From an uncultured Lachnospiraceae bacterium (GTDB lineage Bacteria > Bacillota > Clostridia > Lachnospirales > Lachnospiraceae), in assembly GCA_910588865.1 (NCBI GenBank), contig CAJUSJ010000081.1, positions 1 through 18,286 on the forward strand: a DNA stretch of 18,286 nt, written 5' to 3'. The notes under the pieces were generated by a model. That model searched no databases, was not told where the DNA came from, and was given only the letters and a program-made list of their open reading frames with translations. Numbering within the stretch: the stretch's first letter is position 1; each line of letters begins with the position of its first letter. This document shows, piece after piece, positions 6,903-13,618 of this stretch. The translations under genes were made by a program, and so were the position numbers.

Positions 6903-6916
6903 GGAACCTCCGGCAG
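6898..6916. repeat. GC-rich hairpin adjoining element A
   Basis: CTGCCGG (6898-6904), loop AACCT, CCGGCAG (6910-6916). It is a perfect 7-bp stem that shares bases with the outer arm of element A, so the two structures are mutually exclusive at that arm. Confidence 0.6.
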
Positions 6917-6950
6917 GCCGTATCAGCGCGCTTTCCTATATGTAGCTTTT

Positions 6951-6971
6951 GAAAAACGCGCTGACGCGCGT
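6951..6971 (-). terminator. Terminator-like hairpin in the M20 gene leader
   Basis: On the minus strand ACGCGC, loop GTCA, GCGCGT (6971-6956) is followed by TTTTC. It is short but GC-rich with a T-run. TCAGCGCG (6923-6930) can pair with CGCGCTGA (6957-6964) instead, so two alternative stems compete for the same bases. Confidence 0.45.
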
Positions 6972-7114
6972 GGTATGCTTTCTGTTCTTCTGAGCGATTC
7001 CTCCCCGGGACGTGTGAGTCCGCTTCCTCTTTACTCCAGTTCGCTCATGGGCGTCCGCTTTTCGCTTCGGTCCGCGTCAAACAGGCGTCACCGCTTCTGG
7101 CACCGCCTTACGCG

Positions 7115-7166
7115 AAAAACCAGGGTTTGCTCTTTGCCCGCAGGTATATTATACCACAAACCCTGG
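7115..7166 (-). terminator. Rho-independent terminator of the peptide importer operon
   Basis: On the minus strand CCAGGGTTTG (7166-7157) and CAAACCCTGG (7129-7120) form a perfect 10-bp stem with a 27-nt loop, followed by TTTTT (7119-7115). It lies 44 bases beyond the last ATPase stop. The stretch between (7167-7209) is A/T-rich with no gene. Confidence 0.7.
7143..7156 (-). promoter_or_regulatory. Palindromic extended -10 promoter candidate for the M20 operon
   Basis: On the minus strand TGGTATAAT provides an extended -10 with a perfect TATAAT (7153-7148). It is embedded in the palindrome GGTATA-T-TATACC (7143-7155), an operator-like arrangement. No clear -35 is seen. It lies inside the loop of the upstream operon's terminator. 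A transcript from here would have a leader of about 450 nt before the TTG at 6691, running through the hairpins at 6811-6971. Confidence 0.35.
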
Positions 7167-7209
7167 CTGTATGCTACTTTTTTAGAAATTAATGAAAATT
7201 TTTTCTTTT

Positions 7210-8187
7210 TTAAGAAACCCGAAAGCACGCCACCAGGTGCCCGTCTCCTACATCCTTAAGCTCCGGTGTCTCTTTTTTACATCTCTCGTCGCACTTGGGG
7301 CAGCGGCCTGCCAGCGGGCAGCCGATCTGATCGCCGATAGGGCTTGGGATGTCGCCCTCCAAGGGGACTCTCTCCCTCCGCTCAAAGGGACTTTCCGGCG
7401 GAATGGCGGAAAGCAGGGCCTGGGTGTAGGGGTGGAGCGGGTTGGAGTACAGGCCATGGGAAGTGTACATCTCCACGATCCTTCCCAGATACATGATAAC
7501 GATGCGGTCGCTGATATATTTCACGATGCCCAGATCGTGGGAGATGAACACATAGGTCAGCTTCCTCTCCTGCTGGATCTTCCTGAACAGATTGATGACC
7601 TGGGCCTGGATGGACACATCCAGCGCGGACACCGGCTCATCGCAGACGATCAGCTTAGGCGATATGGAAAGGGCTCTCGCGATGTTCACCCGCTGCCTCT
7701 GTCCGCCGGAGAACTCATGAGGATAGCGCTCCATATGCTGAATGTCAAGTCCCACCTCCTGGAGAGACTCCAGCGCCCTCTGATGGCGGTCTCTGCTGTT
7801 CTCCCCGATGCCATGGACTTTCATTGCCTCCTCCACAGAATAAGAAGCCGTCTTTTTAGGGTCCAGAGAAGAATAGGGATCCTGGAAAATCATCTGGATA
7901 TTCCGGCGGGCCTGCCTCTGCTCCTGACCTTTTAAGCTCCACAGATCCTTTCCCTGATACAGGATGGTGCCGCTGGTAGGCTTGTGCAGCTGTACCAGGC
8001 AGCGGCCCAATGTGGATTTTCCGCATCCGGACTCACCGATCACCCCCAGGGTCTCCCCCTCATAGATCTCAAAGGACACATCGCTCAGCGCATGAAGCAG
8101 TTTGCTAGGCTCCGTCAGCTTCTTGCTGTGGATGACGAAATCTTTGTGAAGATTCTCAACCTTCATGATCACTCTCTTATTCTCCAT
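7210..8187 (-). CDS. dppF: Oligopeptide/dipeptide ABC transporter ATPase (DppF/OppF type)
   Basis: This 325-residue ABC ATPase powers peptide import at the inner face of the membrane. Walker A is GESGCGKST (51-59). The Q-loop region IFQDPYSSLDP, the signature FSGGQRQRVNIARAL, Walker B LIVCDEPVSALD and the switch His in FISHDLG all follow in order. The C-terminal oligopeptide-transporter extension (NPLHPYTQALLSAIP and the Cys-rich GCPLAGRCPKCDERC) is typical of the Dpp/Opp ATPases. It is the last gene of the operon; its start overlaps the end of the partner ATPase by 11 bases. A second in-frame ATG (8166, MKVENLHKDF) is possible. The specificity (dipeptide, oligopeptide or another amide-containing ligand) cannot be told from sequence. 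Confidence 0.92.
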   Translation of the reverse strand: MENKRVIMKVENLHKDFVIHSKKLTEPSKLLHALSDVSFEIYEGETLGVIGESGCGKSTLGRCLVQLHKPTSGTILYQGKDLWSLKGQEQRQARRNIQMIFQDPYSSLDPKKTASYSVEEAMKVHGIGENSRDRHQRALESLQEVGLDIQHMERYPHEFSGGQRQRVNIARALSISPKLIVCDEPVSALDVSIQAQVINLFRKIQQERKLTYVFISHDLGIVKYISDRIVIMYLGRIVEMYTSHGLYSNPLHPYTQALLSAIPPESPFERRERVPLEGDIPSPIGDQIGCPLAGRCPKCDERCKKETPELKDVGDGHLVACFRVS

Positions 8188-9205
8188 GGCTGTTCACTTC
8201 CCCTCTTACTAAATGTTCCTCCCCGTTCTGCCTGTGACATGCCACGAAATGCCCCGGCGTCACCTCCACAAGGGGCGGTACGGTCTCTTTGCATTTATCC
8301 GTCACATAGGGACAGCGGTTATAGAAATTGCAGCAGCGGCCCGTAAGCCTCAGATCCGGCGGCACCCCTGGAATTGTGGTCAGCTCCTCCTTCGATGTGC
8401 TGCTCAGTTTCGGCATGGAATCCAGAAGCCCCCATGTGTAGGGGTGCAGCGGCTCCTGATACAAGGTTTTAGTGTCCGCGTACTCCACCGTATTTCCCGC
8501 GTACATGACCATAACCGTATCACACATATCCCACACCACACCAAGGTTGTGGGTGATCAGAAGGATGGCTGTGTCCAGCTTCTTTTGAAGATCCCTGAGA
8601 AGCTCCAGCACCTGGGCCTGGACCGTCACGTCGAGAGCCGTGGTGGGCTCGTCGGCAATGATCAGCTTGGGATTTCCGCACACCGCCATGGCGATGATGA
8701 CCCGCTGGCACATACCGCCGGACAGCTCATGGGGATAAGCCTCCATGCGCTTTTCCGCCTCCGGAATTCCCACCAGCTTTAAGGCTTCCACTGCCTTGTT
8801 CCAGGCTTCCTTCTTGCTGACATTCTGGTGCTCCCTTATCATCTCCACCATCTGGTATCCGATCTTAAACACAGGGTCCAGGGAGGTCATGGGATTTTGG
8901 AAGATCATACAGCACACATCTCCCCGGAATTTCAGCAGTTCCTTCTGAGACAGCTTTAACAGATCCATGTCTTCAAATGTTAGGCTTCCGTCAACGATCT
9001 TCTGGGATTTGGCCTGCATAAGCCGCATCACCGAAGAGCTGGTAACGCTTTTGCCGGAACCGGACTCTCCCACAATACCCATGGTGGAGCCTTTCTTCAA
9101 TGTAAAGCTGACCCCGTCCACCGCCTTGTTGACGCCGCTGGCAGTGTAAAAATACACCTTTAATCCTTCAACCTTTAAGATTATGTCTTTCTCATTCATT
9201 TCCAT
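8177..9205 (-). CDS. dppD: Oligopeptide/dipeptide ABC transporter ATPase (DppD/OppD type)
   Basis: This 342-residue partner ATPase has Walker A GESGSGKS at 46-53, Q-loop MIFQNPMTSLDP, signature LSGGMCQRVIIAMAV, Walker B LIIADEPTTALDV and switch LLITHNLGVV. The C-terminal extension includes EPLHPYTWGLLDSMP and a Cys-containing tail (CCNFYNRCPYVTDKC). The signature carries Cys where OppD usually has Arg and DppD of E. coli has Ser, so it is within the family's range. The start ATG is seven bases after AGGAGG. It begins 11 bases after the DppC-type permease stop and overlaps the next ATPase, so it is tightly coupled in the operon. Confidence 0.92.
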   Translation of the reverse strand: MEMNEKDIILKVEGLKVYFYTASGVNKAVDGVSFTLKKGSTMGIVGESGSGKSVTSSSVMRLMQAKSQKIVDGSLTFEDMDLLKLSQKELLKFRGDVCCMIFQNPMTSLDPVFKIGYQMVEMIREHQNVSKKEAWNKAVEALKLVGIPEAEKRMEAYPHELSGGMCQRVIIAMAVCGNPKLIIADEPTTALDVTVQAQVLELLRDLQKKLDTAILLITHNLGVVWDMCDTVMVMYAGNTVEYADTKTLYQEPLHPYTWGLLDSMPKLSSTSKEELTTIPGVPPDLRLTGRCCNFYNRCPYVTDKCKETVPPLVEVTPGHFVACHRQNGEEHLVRGEVNSHGE

Positions 9206-9216
9206 ATGGCTTCCTC

Positions 9217-10122
9217 CTACTGTTTCATCTTGGGATCCATAACATCCCGGATACCGTCGCCAAGCAGGTTAAACCCAATAACCGTGACCAGAATAAACAC
9301 ACCGGCCACACCGGCCACATGGGGAGCCGTGGTGAGACAGTCCCGGCCCACCCGCAGGATGCTTCCCCAGGAAGCAGTGGGAAGGGCAATACCAAGACCT
9401 AAGAAACTTAAGGAAGCCTCAGAGATAATGGCGGATGCCACACGAAGGGTAGCGTACACAATGATCTGCGACACGCAGTTAGGCAAAATATGCAAAAACA
9501 GCAGCCGGGTGTCAGACACGCCTACCACCCGGCAGGCATTACAGTACTCTTCTTCTTTCACGATAATGACCTGGCCCCTGGTGACCCGGGCAAAGCCGGG
9601 GACGCTGGCGATACCGATGGCAAAGATGACGTTGGTGACGCCGTTGCCGAACACGGTGATCAGGATCATGGCCAAAAGGATAAAGGGGAATGAGAACATG
9701 CCGTCCATGATTCGCATCAGCACCACATCCAGCCAGCCGCCGAAATACCCGGCCAGCAGACCGACGAGCACGCCGATACCCGCTCCCACCAGGGTGGCTC
9801 CCACGGCAACGATCAGGGACACCCGGGCCCCGTAGATGATTCGGGACAAAATATCCCGGCCCAGATCGTCGGTCCCCAGAAGATGTCCCGCAAACCCGAT
9901 CCCCTTAAACGGAATGCCGGGGTTGATGGCATTGGGGCTGTAGGGCGCGATCATTGGGGCCAGGAGAGCCATGAGGATCATAAAGGCCACGATAAAGAAG
10001 CCGATCATGGCAGTGCGGTTTCTCTTTAACTTGTTCCAGGCATTGTTGGCTTTTCTCTCTTTCTGGAGCATGGCCATGTTGGCTTCCCTGCCCAGAACAT
10101 CCTTTGTCTTATTTTCCGCCAT
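9217..10122 (-). CDS. dppC: Peptide ABC transporter permease (DppC/OppC type)
   Basis: This 301-residue membrane permease starts with a basic cytoplasmic tail (NNAWNKLKRNRT), then a first membrane helix (AMIGFFIVAFMILMALLAPM). The family hallmark HLLGTDDLGRDILSRIIYGARVS follows, with four to five further helices. The cytoplasmic EAA loop includes CRVVGVSDTRLLFLHILPN, which contacts an ATPase subunit. The ATG at 10122 (MAENKTK) is preferred over the GTG at 10131, because AAAGGAGG sits 10 bases before the ATG but directly abuts the GTG. The DppB-type gene ends at 10128, a five-base gap. The C-terminus GDGIRDVMDPKMKQ is typical. Confidence 0.92.
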   Translation of the reverse strand: MAENKTKDVLGREANMAMLQKERKANNAWNKLKRNRTAMIGFFIVAFMILMALLAPMIAPYSPNAINPGIPFKGIGFAGHLLGTDDLGRDILSRIIYGARVSLIVAVGATLVGAGIGVLVGLLAGYFGGWLDVVLMRIMDGMFSFPFILLAMILITVFGNGVTNVIFAIGIASVPGFARVTRGQVIIVKEEEYCNACRVVGVSDTRLLFLHILPNCVSQIIVYATLRVASAIISEASLSFLGLGIALPTASWGSILRVGRDCLTTAPHVAGVAGVFILVTVIGFNLLGDGIRDVMDPKMKQ

Positions 10123-10127
10123 GATTA

Positions 10128-11078
10128 TCACACCTCCTTTACCTTGGGATTCAGAACCAGATAGGCCATGTCAACCAGCATATTGCAGAACACGAACATG
10201 ATCGCGGAAAACAGCACGGTTCCCTGGATCAGGGAATAGTCCCGGTTGTTGATAGCCGTATTGATCATGGTTCCCATGCCGGGCCAGGAAAAAATGCCCT
10301 CTGTGATGATAGCGCCCGTAAAGGTGCTGGCGATCTGAAGACCCAGCACCGTCACCAGCGGCGGGAGAGAGTTTTTCAGGCCATGGATCATGATGACCTT
10401 CCACTCCCGTATGCCCCTTGCCCTCAGGCAGCGGATATAGTCGCTGCTCAAGGTCTCGATCATGCTGGAACGGGTGGTTCTGGCAAATGTAGCCATGGGG
10501 ATGGTGGCCAGACAGAAGCCGGGAAGAATCATGTGGCTTACCACATCGCCGAATCCTTTGCTCCAGTCTCCCATGCCCATAACAGGCAGCAGGTTCATCT
10601 TAACGGAAAACTGCAGCACCAGCATCAGGGCCATCCAGAAGATGGGCATGGACACTCCCACCAGGGCCAAGACCATGAACACATAATCAAACCATGTGTT
10701 TTGCTTGATGGCAGCCGCGATCCCCACTGTGGTACCGATGAGAAAGGCAAAAACCAGGGCCACCAGGGTCAGGGAAAGGGTGTTTGGAATTCTCGACATG
10801 ATCAGCTGAAACACATCCTGCCGGTAACTGTAGGAATAACCGAAGTCGCCTTTCACCAATCCGGTGATATAAAGCTGATACTGCTCTGGAAGGCTTTTAT
10901 CCAGATTCATTTTGGCTCGCATGGCCTCGATATCTTCCTGCTTGGCTTCAATACCAAGGATTGCCACCGCCGGGTCACCGGGAAGCATTCTTGTGAGACA
11001 GAATGTGATGGTGACGACAATGAACAATGTTGGTATTGTCTGCAGGAATCGTTTTAACATCATCTTTAACATAAACAA
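10128..11078 (-). CDS. dppB: Peptide ABC transporter permease (DppB/OppB type)
   Basis: The 316-residue permease has an N-terminal helix after a short basic start (MLKMMLKRFLQTIPTLFIVV) and the DppB hallmark TRMLPGDPAVAILG. A periplasmic-side stretch 'LDKSLPEQYQLYITGLVKGDFGYSY' and further helices follow. The EAA loop is RARGIREWKVIMIHGLKNSLPP. It forms the heteromeric channel with the next gene's product. It follows the binding-protein gene by 132 bases containing a strong hairpin and is followed by dppC after five bases. Confidence 0.92.
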   Translation of the reverse strand: MFMLKMMLKRFLQTIPTLFIVVTITFCLTRMLPGDPAVAILGIEAKQEDIEAMRAKMNLDKSLPEQYQLYITGLVKGDFGYSYSYRQDVFQLIMSRIPNTLSLTLVALVFAFLIGTTVGIAAAIKQNTWFDYVFMVLALVGVSMPIFWMALMLVLQFSVKMNLLPVMGMGDWSKGFGDVVSHMILPGFCLATIPMATFARTTRSSMIETLSSDYIRCLRARGIREWKVIMIHGLKNSLPPLVTVLGLQIASTFTGAIITEGIFSWPGMGTMINTAINNRDYSLIQGTVLFSAIMFVFCNMLVDMAYLVLNPKVKEV

Positions 11079-11143
11079 ATTCCTTTCCGTTTTCTCCTGC
11101 CCTGTGACATCTGTCTGTTAACCGCGCGCCAGGGATGAACGCG

Positions 11144-11174
11144 GAGAGGGAAGGCAAAAGACTCCTCCCCTCTC
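11144..11174 (-). promoter_or_regulatory. Intercistronic stem-loop between binding-protein and permease genes
   Basis: GAGAGGGAAGG (11144-11154) pairs over 11 positions, with one G-U, with CCTCCCCTCTC (11164-11174) and a 9-nt loop. No T-run follows on the minus strand, so it is not a full terminator. Such hairpins after transporter binding-protein genes often protect the upstream mRNA and keep the binding protein in excess; this role is inferred. Confidence 0.55.
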
Positions 11175-11210
11175 TTAAACCACAACTCAAAACTTTTCAA
11201 CTCCGCCGCT

Positions 11211-12929
11211 CTACTGCTCAAGCCAGATATTGTTGAACGGAGATGTAACCACCATCTGGGTGTCAGCCCGGAGCACCGCGTCATGTACCTTGCTGGAGAT
11301 GGCCCAGTTCCGGCACTCATACGCATAGTAGATACCAGTGTACTCGTTCATGATCTTTTCCATGGCTTTTACGTAGATCTCTCTTCTGGCCGCCTCGTCG
11401 GTCAGGGCAAATGCCTCATTGAGCATCTTATCCATCTCTTCATCGCTGTAACCGCCGGAGTTGGAAGAAGCGTGGATGGTCGCGGTTGAGAAGAATTTAT
11501 CCAGGAATCCGTAAGGATCCGGGTTGGAGTTCCAGCTTACACCAAAGCTGTTGACCGTGTCCCCCTGCCAGGAATCCGGAACCGTGGCAGACCACTCAGC
11601 CATGGTGGAGGACTTGATATCCAGCTTCACGCCGATCTCACCCCAGTAATACTGAAGCATCTGAGCCATCTTCTCCCGGTAAGTAGTAGATCCGATATAG
11701 ATGGTCATGGAGAACCCGTCAGGATATCCCGCTTCCGCCAGAAGAGCCTTGGCACCCTCAGGGTCATAGGCCGGAACAAGGGCGTTAAGGGCAGTGTCAT
11801 AACCCCAGGAATAAGCGGTCAGCGGCTGGTAAGCTCTTGTTCCCTCTCCATACTGATAGATACCGGATACCAGAGCGTCAATATCCACAGCCATGGTCAG
11901 CGCCTGACGGACCTTGGGATCCGAGGTGGGGCCATTCTGTAAGTTAAACCGCACATAGGTGATCGCGGAGCTGGGTGTCTGCAAAAGCAGTCCCTCGTCC
12001 CCGGCTCTCTTGATGGACTCGCCCTGGAGATACATGGCAATGTCAACCTCGCCGGTGGTAACCGCGTTGATGGCCTGGTTGGAATCCGATACAATGCGGA
12101 ACTCAATCCCATCCACATAAGGCTCTGTGCCCCAGTAGTTGTCGCTCTTCTTAAGAACCACCTTCTCGTCGGTGACGATCTCTTCCAGAGTAAATGGACC
12201 GGTACCTACGATATGGCTGCCGAACTCATCTCCCCAGCCCTCTACCTCTTCTTTCGGAACAATGGCCGCGCCAACCTCAGTCAGCTGAGTGATGAAGGGA
12301 CCTGCCGGAGAAGACATATGTAACAGCACCGTGGTGTCGTCAACCACTTCCGCGTAGTCGAAGAAATCCCGGCATACCCGGTCTGTGGGGGACTCTTCCT
12401 TGCTTCTCTCCAGAGAATACTTGACATCTTCCGCGGTCATCTTTCTGCCCTTCACATACTGTCCGTTCTGGAAATATACATCATCCCGGAGATGGATGGT
12501 ATAGGTCAGTCCGTCATCGCTTACCTCATAACCAGTTGCCAGACATGGGATGGACTCCTTGTACTCCTTGTCATAGATGAACAAAGTCTCCAGCACATTG
12601 TACATAATGTGATTCTCGTACATGGTGGTGTAGCCCGCGGGGTCCAGGGTCAGCGGGGCTGACGGCATAGACACTACCAGGGTACCTCCCGGCGTCGCCT
12701 CCGCGTCGGTCTGCCCGATGGAGATCGCCGCGTCAAGGGTCTGCCCCGCGGCGTTGGCGTCAGGAGTCATCTTGGATCCCTCCGCGGTAGTCTCTCCCGC
12801 CGCCGCTGTGGTGTCGCCAGAAGCAGTGGTGGTCGCCGCCGTGCCGCCGCCGGACCCTCCACAGCCTGTCATAACTGAGGCAGCCATAACAGCAGCCATG
12901 GCCAGCGCCATAATTGGTCTTCTTTTCAT
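11211..12929 (-). CDS. dppA: Peptide ABC transporter substrate-binding lipoprotein (SBP_bac_5 family)
   Basis: This 572-residue extracellular solute-binding protein of the family-5 type captures the ligand outside the membrane and delivers it to the permeases. The N-terminus is a lipoprotein signal (MKRRPIMALAMAAVMAASVM then TGC, with lipidated Cys23). A Gly/Thr/Ala-rich linker follows to about 80, then the SBP_bac_5 start GGTLVVSMPSAPLTLDPAGY. Downstream segments such as TYTIHLRDDVYFQNG, KMTAEDVKYSLERS and VRQALTMAVDID are family landmarks. GGGAGAGG precedes the ATG. It is the first gene of a five-gene operon and lies directly behind the structured leader at 12930-13116. The ligand is not predictable. 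Confidence 0.93.
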   Translation of the reverse strand: MKRRPIMALAMAAVMAASVMTGCGGSGGGTAATTTASGDTTAAAGETTAEGSKMTPDANAAGQTLDAAISIGQTDAEATPGGTLVVSMPSAPLTLDPAGYTTMYENHIMYNVLETLFIYDKEYKESIPCLATGYEVSDDGLTYTIHLRDDVYFQNGQYVKGRKMTAEDVKYSLERSKEESPTDRVCRDFFDYAEVVDDTTVLLHMSSPAGPFITQLTEVGAAIVPKEEVEGWGDEFGSHIVGTGPFTLEEIVTDEKVVLKKSDNYWGTEPYVDGIEFRIVSDSNQAINAVTTGEVDIAMYLQGESIKRAGDEGLLLQTPSSAITYVRFNLQNGPTSDPKVRQALTMAVDIDALVSGIYQYGEGTRAYQPLTAYSWGYDTALNALVPAYDPEGAKALLAEAGYPDGFSMTIYIGSTTYREKMAQMLQYYWGEIGVKLDIKSSTMAEWSATVPDSWQGDTVNSFGVSWNSNPDPYGFLDKFFSTATIHASSNSGGYSDEEMDKMLNEAFALTDEAARREIYVKAMEKIMNEYTGIYYAYECRNWAISSKVHDAVLRADTQMVVTSPFNNIWLEQ

Positions 12930-12954
12930 AATAATCCTCTCCCTTCCATCAACT

Positions 12955-13017
12955 AGTTAATAAATAAAGTAAAAATCGATGGCAGACTGGTGTCTTTCCC
13001 CAAATCGCCATCGATTT
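12955..13017 (-). terminator. Attenuator-like terminator hairpin in the leader of the importer operon
   Basis: On the minus strand AAATCGATGGC (13017-13007) and GCCATCGATTT (12983-12973) form a perfect 11-bp stem with a 23-nt loop. TTTTTACTTTATTTATT follows. The stem can be lengthened by AATAAAG/CTTTATT outside it. It stops about 30-40 bases before the binding-protein ATG and well after the operon promoter, so it can only work as an attenuator of this operon, or as a late terminator for readthrough from the S9 genes. Confidence 0.65.
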
Positions 13018-13036
13018 AAGACTTCTTTATTATGTT

Positions 13037-13112
13037 TAGCCGTCAGCCTCTATACCTTGCGGCTCTGGGGAATGTGTGTCCCGGTATGCCCTTCGGCATG
13101 GCTTTTTGGCTA
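13037..13112 (-). ncRNA. Compact structured leader RNA, riboswitch-like domain of unassigned class
   Basis: Read on the minus strand, the domain is closed by TAGCC (13112-13108) with GGCTA (13041-13037). Inside are ATGCC-GAAG-GGCAT (13099-13086), GGGA-7 nt-TCCC (13082-13068) and AGCCG-17 nt-CGGCT (13064-13038); the last shares bases with the closing stem, so the two compete. TTCCCCA (13072-13066) is complementary to TGGGGAA (13002-12996) in the loop of the downstream attenuator, giving a possible switch contact. It begins at the predicted transcription start. I could not match it to T-box, TPP, SAM, FMN, cobalamin or c-di-GMP-I conserved cores by eye. Confidence 0.5.
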
Positions 13113-13120
13113 TGTCCCAT

Positions 13121-13150
13121 ATTATAATCAGCTATATTGGCTTCCGTCAA
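13121..13150 (-). promoter_or_regulatory. Promoter of the peptide importer operon
   Basis: On the minus strand TTGACG (13150-13145), 18 bp, TATAAT (13126-13121). Start expected near 13115, giving a leader of about 185 nt before the ATG at 12929 and placing the structured domain at the very 5' end of the transcript. Confidence 0.75.
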
Positions 13151-13290
13151 GTTTTTTTCCAAAATCCCTTATATTCCTAATTATATTAACATTTCAATTA
13201 ACTTTATAAAGTTATTTCTCTAAATTTTCACGAATTATCCCTTTACTACGATAAAATTAAATGTATTATATTTATTTTTTTAGCTTCAAC
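13151..13290. other. AT-rich non-coding stretch upstream of the importer promoter
   Basis: This stretch is clearly richer in A/T than its neighbours, with runs such as TTTATTTTTTTAG near its end. It holds no supportable gene. It may be an UP-element or regulator-binding region of the importer promoter. 13291-13480 that follows shows only a small CCCGG/CCGGG hairpin (about 13312-13329) and nothing else I can name. Confidence 0.4.
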
Positions 13291-13482
13291 CCCGTTTTTA
13301 TTCCTCTCAGTCCCGGGGGGAAGTCCGGGCTTATCCTCCTCAGCTCGTCAGCAACCCGCGACACTCCGGCCGCCTCCGCGTTAAATAGCCCAACTGTATT
13401 TTATTGTTGTTGATGGATTTAAAAGCATAGGATTTTATATATAGAAAGATCAGAACCTTTATGGGCACAGATTACTGTAAAC

Positions 13483-13504
13483 GCTCAGCGCTCCCGCGCT
13501 GAGC
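13483..13504. repeat. Perfect hairpin with GNRA-type loop beyond the S9 operon
   Basis: GCTCAGCGC (13483-13491), loop TCCC, GCGCTGAGC (13496-13504). It is a perfect 9-bp stem; on the minus strand the loop is GGGA, a GNRA tetraloop, followed by only a weak T-run (GTTTAC). It may end S9 transcripts, but the long distance (115 bases from the stop) and weak T-run leave this open. Confidence 0.55.
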
Positions 13505-13557
13505 CGCGCGAAAACGGGGTCACGAAGTGACATCTTCCCTTCCCGTTTTCCGCGCGG
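13504..13557. repeat. Large nested palindrome, element B
   Basis: CCGCGCGAAAACGGG (13504-13518) pairs with CCCGTTTTCCGCGCGG (13542-13557), 15 bp with one bulged C (13550). In its loop GTCAC-GAA-GTGAC (13519-13531) forms a second hairpin. The arms and the TCACGA in the interior resemble element A at 6817-6902. It lies between the S9 operon end and the importer promoter, and 13558-13618 holds nothing else recognisable. Confidence 0.7.
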
Positions 13558-13618
13558 CCCCTGGAGGGCGCAGTAAACCTCTTTCCTCTATGGCGGCGGC
13601 GAAACCCGGCAAATCCCA

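Noticed and set aside
6693..7259. Plus-strand open frame of 188 codons covering the M20/importer intergenic region
   Set aside because: It starts antisense to the M20 gene, has no ribosome binding site, runs through hairpins and a terminator, and its Arg/Ser-rich product has no recognisable domain.
8697..8720. Possible defective ABC signature (LSGGMCQR) in the DppD-type ATPase
   Set aside because: The Arg position is variable in this family (Ser in E. coli DppD), all other ATPase motifs are intact, so I do not regard it as a lesion.
12930..13120. T-box or c-di-GMP-I riboswitch in the importer leader
   Set aside because: The T-box core (TGGNACCGCG) and the GEMM core (GGGACGCAAAGCC) are absent on the minus strand; only loose similarity (GGGACACACA) was seen.
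12979..13209. Plus-strand open frame of 76 codons (starts MADWCLSPN)
   Set aside because: It runs opposite to the importer leader and reads through its hairpins and AT-rich stretch; no domain and no start signal. The structure on the minus strand explains the region better.
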